A stretch of DNA of 13,862 bases from Candidatus Melainabacteria bacterium (GTDB taxonomy: Bacteria; Cyanobacteriota; Vampirovibrionia; Obscuribacterales; Obscuribacteraceae). Every line of letters begins with the position of its first letter. The first letter of the stretch is position 1. This document shows positions 13,862 to 13,862 of the stretch, piece by piece. The stretch covers positions 1-13,862 of the forward strand of contig PSRH01000251.1 in assembly GCA_003175915.1 (NCBI GenBank), given 5' to 3'. The notes under the pieces were generated by a model. That model made no database searches. It was not told the DNA's origin and saw only the letters and a list, made by a program, of their open reading frames with translations. The position numbers and the translations under genes are program-made.

Positions 13862-13862
13862 T

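Overview
The window is a bacterial chromosomal segment of intermediate GC content. It is gene-dense, starts genes with ATG, GTG and TTG, and has Shine-Dalgarno sites of the AGGAG/GGAG type in front of many of them. It encodes secreted or envelope proteins with signal peptides, two G-x4-E pseudopilin-like proteins, a FlaA1/PglF-type sugar-nucleotide dehydratase and a rhomboid-fold membrane protein. A bacterium with a complex envelope is implied. The mixture would fit a non-photosynthetic relative of Cyanobacteria (Vampirovibrionia/Obscuribacterales type), but that placement is an impression from gene style, not something the sequence proves. I see no rRNA, tRNA, CRISPR array, insertion sequence or phage gene.

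Layout. At the left edge, positions 2-73 look like the last codons of a rightward gene with a faintly flagellin-like C-terminus. It converges on a leftward three-gene cluster (2684 down to 170) encoding two TadE-type pseudopilins and a larger TadG-like protein, probably minor components of a Tad/Flp pilus. Divergent from this cluster, a rightward pair (2938-4458) encodes two homologous exported proteins of a family I do not recognise. The second copy carries a Cys-rich N-terminus.

The central block is leftward from 11841 to 4473: leuS (leucyl-tRNA synthetase), a rhomboid-fold protein that lacks the catalytic GxSG serine motif, a FlaA1/PglF-type polysaccharide-biosynthesis dehydratase, larE and larB. 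LarB and LarE carry out the first steps of nickel-pincer nucleotide (NPN) cofactor synthesis. This LarE has exactly three cysteines arranged as in the [4Fe-4S] class of the enzyme. No larA or larC lies in the window. leuS and the rhomboid-fold gene may be co-transcribed, and a good sigma70-like promoter sits just before the dehydratase gene.

The right block is rightward: tyrS (tyrosyl-tRNA synthetase with an S4 domain) followed 30 nt later by a GlcG/HbpS-family gene. leuS and tyrS diverge from a 200-nt intergenic region that holds a leuS promoter candidate embedded in an 11-bp inverted repeat. The far right edge may hold the last codons of a leftward gene.

The most interesting material is the tandem pair of unknown exported proteins, the apparent rhomboid pseudoprotease, the three-cysteine LarE, and the inverted repeat between the two aminoacyl-tRNA synthetase genes.
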